From Fidelibacterota bacterium (GTDB taxonomy: Bacteria > Fidelibacterota > BS150m-G59), in contig JADHUZ010000015.1 of assembly GCA_016784265.1 (NCBI GenBank), positions 1 to 11,094 of the forward strand: a stretch of DNA of 11,094 bases, written 5' to 3'. Shown here piece after piece: positions 8,344-11,094 of the stretch. Each line of letters begins with the position of its first letter. Within the stretch, counting starts at the first letter, position 1. The position numbers and the translations under genes are program-made. The notes beneath the pieces are model-generated. The model saw only the letters and a program-made list of their open reading frames with translations. It did no database searches and was not told where the DNA came from.

Positions 8344-9198
8344 ATGGCTATAATTTTAGATGGAAAAGCCCTTGCGAAAAAAGTTCGCAAGCGGATAAAA
8401 TCAGAAATTTCTGAACTTGGAATTATTCCAGGGCTTGCAGTCGTTTTGGTTGGAGAGGACTCTGCTTCGGCGGTGTATGTTCGCAACAAAGGTCGTGCTT
8501 GCAAACGATCTGGGATTTTTTCCGAAACGATTCGGCTGCCAGAAAATGCCGAAGAAAAAGAATTGCTACAAATCATCGAAAAATTGAATCAAAATCCGAA
8601 ATTTCATGGGATTTTGGTGCAATTGCCATTGCCGAAACACATTGATGAAACGGCAGTGATTGATGCGATTTCACCGAAAAAAGATGTGGATGGATTTCAT
8701 CCGCACAATATTGGCTTGCTTCAACAAGGCAGACCGCAATTTATCCCATGCACGCCGAAAGGGATTGTGGAATTGCTCAAAGAACACAATATCGAAACTG
8801 CGGGAAAACACGCAGTCGTGCTGGGAAGAAGTCAGATTGTCGGCATTCCAGCGGCGATTTTATTCTCTGCTAAATCGATTGGAAATTCGACTGTTACGAT
8901 TTGCCACAGTGCGACGAAAAATATAAGAGAAATTGCAAAAACTGCGGATATTTTGATTGCCGCAATTGGGCGAGCCGAATTTGTTACGGCTGAATTTGTG
9001 AAAAACGGTGCTGTCGTTGTGGATGTTGGTATCAATCGAATCGAAAAAAACGATGAATCCAAACTCGTCGGCGATGTGAAATTTGAGGAAGTCAGCAAAA
9101 TTGCATCTGCGATTACGCCAGTTCCGGGCGGAGTTGGTCCAATGACAATTGCAATGTTGCTCGAAAATACGCTTATCTCGGCAAAATCAAATTTGTGA
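8344..9198 (+). CDS. folD: Bifunctional methylenetetrahydrofolate dehydrogenase/cyclohydrolase FolD
   Basis: Cytoplasmic enzyme that oxidises 5,10-methylene-THF with NADP and hydrolyses the product to 10-formyl-THF, supplying one-carbon units for purines and formyl-Met-tRNA. The 284 residues match the family (E. coli 288). Active-site residues are visible: Tyr45 and Lys49 in YVRNK, Gln93 in LVQLPLP and Asp116 in KKDVDGFHP, each five before the E. coli equivalents. The cofactor domain has VVLGRSQIVGIPAA and ADILIAAIG, and the C-terminal signature PVPGGVGPMTIAMLL is intact. It starts six bases after zapA with no clear Shine-Dalgarno sequence. The link to translation through formylmethionine is a plausible but unproven reason for the location. 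Confidence 0.97.
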   Translation: MAIILDGKALAKKVRKRIKSEISELGIIPGLAVVLVGEDSASAVYVRNKGRACKRSGIFSETIRLPENAEEKELLQIIEKLNQNPKFHGILVQLPLPKHIDETAVIDAISPKKDVDGFHPHNIGLLQQGRPQFIPCTPKGIVELLKEHNIETAGKHAVVLGRSQIVGIPAAILFSAKSIGNSTVTICHSATKNIREIAKTADILIAAIGRAEFVTAEFVKNGAVVVDVGINRIEKNDESKLVGDVKFEEVSKIASAITPVPGGVGPMTIAMLLENTLISAKSNL

Positions 9199-9242
9199 TT
9201 TAACGCATAAACAATAGCGTAAAAAATTCGTAAACTTACCGC

Positions 9243-10268
9243 ATGAAAAAAATAAGAAATATCATTGTTTCGATGCTTTTTGTCGCATCGAGTTTTGGCC
9301 AGTCTGTTGGTTCGGATGCCACTTTTGACATTGTAACTTGGAATTTGAAAGAATTCCCGTTGAGCGGAAACACAATTTCTAAAACCGTTGAAATTATCAA
9401 CGCAATTAATGTGGATGTCATTGTTTTGCAGGAAATTGAAAATTTGGCGTCGTTCAACCAGTTGTTGAGTTCGCTGAGTGGGTGGAATGGCTATCGCGCA
9501 AATTCTGCAAGTTATGATATAAATTTGGCTTTTATTTACAAGACTGATGAAATCATAATTAACAATCATTACGAAATCTACGGACAGGATTGGTATGCGT
9601 TTCCGCGTTCACCATTGGTGATAGATTTGACTTGGAGTGGCATTGATTTTTTGCTCATCAATAATCATTTTAAATGTTGTAGTGGCAGTGAAAATGAAGA
9701 CCGTCGTTTGCAGGCGAGCCAGACATTGAAAACTTGGATTGATAACAATCACAGCGATGAAAATGTAATTTTGCTCGGTGATTTGAATGATGATATAACC
9801 GAATCGTCAAGCACAAATGTATTTTGGGGCTTTATCGAGGATTCTCCAAATTATCAATTCACGGATATGGCGATTGGGCAGGGAAGTTCGTCGGATTGGT
9901 CATATCCATCTTGGCCATCGCATTTGGATCATATTTTAATCACTGACGAATTGTTTGATGAATTCGATGCGGAAAATTCTTTCGTACAGACAATTCATGC
10001 GGAAAATTATGTATCATACTATTCGAGCCAAGTTAGCGACCATCGCCCTGTAGTTTTATGTTTGGAATTTTCATCGTCGCCAACTTTAGCAGGTGATATT
10101 AATTTTGATGGAATTCTAAATATATTAGATGTTGTGATTTTGGTTAATTGCGCGCTTGGAACATATCAACCGACTGCTGAAGAATTGATTGCCGGCGATA
10201 TGGATGAAAACGAAATGCTGAACATTTTAGATATTGTTCAGTTGGTGAACCAAGTTTTAGAAGGCTAA
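9243..10268 (+). CDS. Secreted endonuclease/exonuclease/phosphatase-fold protein with C-terminal dockerin-like module
   Basis: The product has 341 residues. Residues 1 to about 20 look like a signal peptide (MKKIRN, hydrophobic IIVSMLFVASSFG), so the protein is probably exported. Residues 28-275 form an EEP (DNase I-like) metal-dependent phosphoesterase domain. The expected motifs are present in order: TWNLKEF (Asn34), VLQEIE (Glu64), LINNHF (Asn141/His142), LLGDLND (Asp180, Asn182), HLDHIL (Asp229/His230) and SDHRPV (Asp266/His267). The C terminus (283-341) holds two dockerin type I-like calcium loops: GDINFDGILNILD, with Asp285/Asn287/Asp289, and GDMDENEMLNILD. Such tails are frequent on secreted proteins of FCB-group bacteria. 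The substrate could be DNA, RNA or another phosphodiester. It starts 44 bases after folD, without a clear ribosome binding site, and no cohesin is present in this window. Confidence 0.87.
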   Translation: MKKIRNIIVSMLFVASSFGQSVGSDATFDIVTWNLKEFPLSGNTISKTVEIINAINVDVIVLQEIENLASFNQLLSSLSGWNGYRANSASYDINLAFIYKTDEIIINNHYEIYGQDWYAFPRSPLVIDLTWSGIDFLLINNHFKCCSGSENEDRRLQASQTLKTWIDNNHSDENVILLGDLNDDITESSSTNVFWGFIEDSPNYQFTDMAIGQGSSSDWSYPSWPSHLDHILITDELFDEFDAENSFVQTIHAENYVSYYSSQVSDHRPVVLCLEFSSSPTLAGDINFDGILNILDVVILVNCALGTYQPTAEELIAGDMDENEMLNILDIVQLVNQVLEG

Positions 10269-10283
10269 TTTACAAAATTTTTT

Positions 10284-10357
10284 GCGCCCGTAGCTCAGCT
10301 GGATAGAGCGCTTGCCTCCGGAGCAAGAGGTCACAGGTTCGAATCCTGTCGGGCGTA
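10284..10357 (+). tRNA. tRNA-Arg, anticodon CCG
   Basis: A complete 74-base cloverleaf. The acceptor stem GCGCCCG/CGGGCGT has seven pairs, including a G1-U72 wobble. The D arm is GCTC-AGCTGGATA-GAGC. The anticodon stem CTTGC/GCAAG has loop CTCCGGA, placing CCG at 10318-10320. The T arm is ACAGG-TTCGAAT-CCTGT. It reads the arginine codon CGG. The discriminator is A10357 and CCA is not encoded. It starts 15 bases after the stop of the dockerin-tagged protein gene; an upstream T-rich run belongs to that short gap. Confidence 0.95.
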
Positions 10358-10386
10358 CATCAATAAATAATCCAGTGATTATTTTC

Positions 10387-10414
10387 CAAACCCTACAAGC
10401 GATTGTGGGGTTTG
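10387..10414 (+). repeat. GNRA-capped hairpin downstream of tRNA-Arg
   Basis: The arm at 10387-10398 (CAAACCCTACAA) pairs with 10403-10414 (TTGTGGGGTTTG) through 12 pairs, one of them G-U, closed by the loop GCGA, a stable GNRA tetraloop. It lies 29 bases after the tRNA. Only three T residues follow the G-rich arm, so it is not a standard intrinsic terminator, although a processing or weak termination role for the tRNA transcript is possible. Confidence 0.7.
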
Positions 10415-10447
10415 CTGTAACTACTCGTAAATACGACTACTTACAGC
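10414..10447 (+). repeat. 34-base near-perfect inverted repeat
   Basis: The arms GCTGTAACTACTCGTA (10414-10429) and TACGACTACTTACAGC (10432-10447) match in 14 of 16 positions as an inverted repeat around a two-base AA centre. The two mismatches are symmetric C-C pairs. It directly abuts the GNRA hairpin. The form could be a cruciform, a protein-binding or recombinase site, or an RNA stem; nothing in the sequence decides which. Confidence 0.65.
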
Positions 10448-10468
10448 ATTATTTACTCCATTTATTTT

Positions 10469-10478
10469 ACCCCACAAT
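10469..10478 (+). repeat. Third arm able to pair with the hairpin strand
   Basis: ACCCCACAAT is the exact reverse complement of ATTGTGGGGT at 10402-10411. Pairing these two would break the GNRA hairpin and enclose the 34-base inverted repeat, giving two mutually exclusive RNA folds. Confidence 0.5.
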
Positions 10479-10565
10479 TTCCGATTAAATTGATGTGTCG
10501 TAAGCCAAGACTATGGCAATTCGAACTTTTTTAGCAAAAGTCTCTGATTCTCTCACTTTTTGCAT

Positions 10566-10813
10566 TGCCGTTAGTTCCGTCTGTTAAGTTTTTGTATTGT
10601 AAGGAGTTACGCATTTGGTGCCGTCGTTTTAGACATTTTAGTAAAAATAGACAGTTAGACAAGTTCGATTTTTGGAAAACGTCGTGACGAGGACTATGGC
10701 TATTCGAAGAAAGTTAGACAACATATTTTAATGATAATTTGATGTTGAAATCTTTCTATCTCCTCTATAAATATGGAGTTATGCTACATTCGTGACGGAA
10801 GGAACTAACGGCA
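10566..10813 (+). repeat. 13-base inverted repeat pair spanning the duplication
   Basis: TGCCGTTAGTTCC (10566-10578) and GGAACTAACGGCA (10801-10813) are perfect reverse complements 222 bases apart. They could close a long-range stem or mark the ends of a decayed element. Confidence 0.45.
10745..10771 (+). promoter_or_regulatory. Possible promoter upstream of typA
   Basis: TTGAAA (10745-10750) and TATAAA (10766-10771) resemble sigma-70 boxes with a short 15-base spacer. Use would leave a leader of nearly 190 bases before typA. A second weaker candidate is TTGGAA (10823-10828) with TATATA (10847-10852) and an 18-base spacer, giving a leader of about 105 bases. Neither is decisive in AT-rich DNA. 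Confidence 0.3.
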
Positions 10814-10965
10814 TTTTAGAATTTGGAAAAGGTTAATATTTGCCTATATATACATTGGTTCAAAGTTGTAAAACTATGTAAATTACACCTATCGTACAAG
10901 CCTACGCAAAGACCGAAATAGTCGCAATAAAACCAACAGTCATAGAAAATTAAGAAAAGGAAGAA

Positions 10966-11094
10966 ATGAGAAAAAATAATTACAGAAATATCGCTATTAT
11001 AGCACATGTTGATCACGGGAAAACAACTCTAGTTGATGGAATGTTGAAACAAAGCGGGACTTTCCATTCGAACCAAAAAGTAGAAGATCGTATT
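10966..11094 (+). CDS. typA: GTP-binding protein TypA/BipA, 3' partial
   Basis: Only the first 43 codons are inside the window. They encode a start of the translational GTPase type: [21 protein letters not shown] contains the G1 P-loop (AHVDHGKT), and the following LKQSGTF and VEDRI resemble TypA/BipA (usually LLxQSGTF then a DSND segment). TypA is a ribosome-associated GTPase linked to large-subunit assembly and stress growth. EF-G usually has a different opening, and LepA begins with IRNFSIIAHIDHGKST, so TypA fits best; the diagnostic later motifs are off the edge. AAGGAAG at 10957-10963 is a good ribosome binding site. The gene appears to start a new transcription unit. Confidence 0.85.
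   Translation, partial: MRKNNYRNIAIIAHVDHGKTTLVDGMLKQSGTFHSNQKVEDRI

Larger units (their letters stand above)
10497..10830 (+). repeat. Degenerate tandem duplication, two units
   Basis: Unit 1 (10497-10680) and unit 2 (10681-10830) share colinear landmarks. Both begin GTCGT. Next comes GACTATGGCWATTCGAA (10509-10525 and 10692-10708, 16 of 17 identical), then GGAGTTAYGC (10603-10612 and 10775-10784), and each ends TTTGGAAAA (10671-10679 and 10822-10830). The sequence between the landmarks has diverged and unit 2 is shorter. No gene of convincing length is present on either strand. Confidence 0.45.
10358..10965. other. Gene-free region between tRNA-Arg and typA
   Basis: About 600 bases hold no reading frame that looks like a real gene on either strand. 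The content is the hairpins, the third pairing arm, the degenerate duplication and the possible promoters listed separately. The last 110 bases, from about 10855, are AT-rich with no further repeat seen and probably form the typA leader. No match to tmRNA, 6S RNA, signal recognition particle RNA or RNase P RNA was recognised by eye. Confidence 0.6.

Noticed and set aside
8832..9569. Minus-strand open frame of 245 codons across folD and the EEP gene
   Set aside because: It lies opposite two well-defined genes, shows no recognisable domain and is the kind of long antisense frame produced by the codon bias of this genome.
10387..10414. Hairpin as an intrinsic terminator
   Set aside because: Only three T residues follow on the + strand and no T-run follows on the - strand, so the usual U-tract is missing.
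10469..10478. TTTACCCCACA as a DnaA box of a replication origin
   Set aside because: It differs from TTATNCACA at key bases, is single, and there is no dnaA or dnaN nearby.
10513..10731. Two tiny frames both starting MAIR (10513-10587, 24 codons; 10696-10731, 11 codons)
   Set aside because: They share a start only because of the 17-base direct repeat. Neither has a Shine-Dalgarno sequence, and after MAIR the products are unrelated.
10816..11016. Minus-strand open frame of 66 codons rich in Phe, Tyr and Cys
   Set aside because: It overlaps the clear typA start, has no ribosome binding site evidence, and its hydrophobic look is what AT-rich antisense DNA gives.

Overview
The window is ordinary bacterial core-genome DNA, AT-rich, with every recognisable gene on the + strand. 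It suggests a member of the Fibrobacteres-Chlorobi-Bacteroidetes (FCB) group or a relative. A Candidatus Marinimicrobia-like lineage is a reasonable guess, because the one accessory protein is secreted and ends in a dockerin-like repeat pair of the kind common there. This assignment is inference; no marker gene was searched.

Layout: (1) the 3' part of an S41 carboxy-terminal processing protease (3-1457); (2) a tRNA-Val(GAC) with an unusual C at position 33 (1509-1582); (3) a translation cluster thrS-infC-rpmI-rplT-pheS-pheT (1637-8044), tightly packed and followed by zapA and folD (to 9198); (4) a secreted endonuclease/exonuclease/phosphatase-fold protein with a C-terminal dockerin-like module (9243-10268); (5) tRNA-Arg(CCG) (10284-10357); (6) about 600 bases without a convincing gene but with hairpins, alternative pairings and a degenerate tandem duplication (10358-10965); (7) the first 43 codons of typA/bipA running off the right edge (10966-11094).

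The genes of block 3 form a classic translation operon: two aminoacyl-tRNA synthetases (Thr, and Phe as alpha plus beta subunits), initiation factor IF3 and ribosomal proteins L35 and L20. Spacing is short and stop codons lie beside or within the next gene's ribosome binding site, so translational coupling is likely. infC appears to start at a non-AUG AUC codon inside the end of thrS; this restores the conserved IF3 amino terminus and fits the known IF3 autoregulation through rare start codons. zapA (FtsZ-ring assembly) and folD (one-carbon folate metabolism) appear to be tail genes of the same unit.

No new defence, mobile or biosynthetic system was found. The points most worth a second look are the AUC start of infC, the C33 tRNA-Val, the structured region between tRNA-Arg and typA, and the dockerin-tagged nuclease-fold protein.
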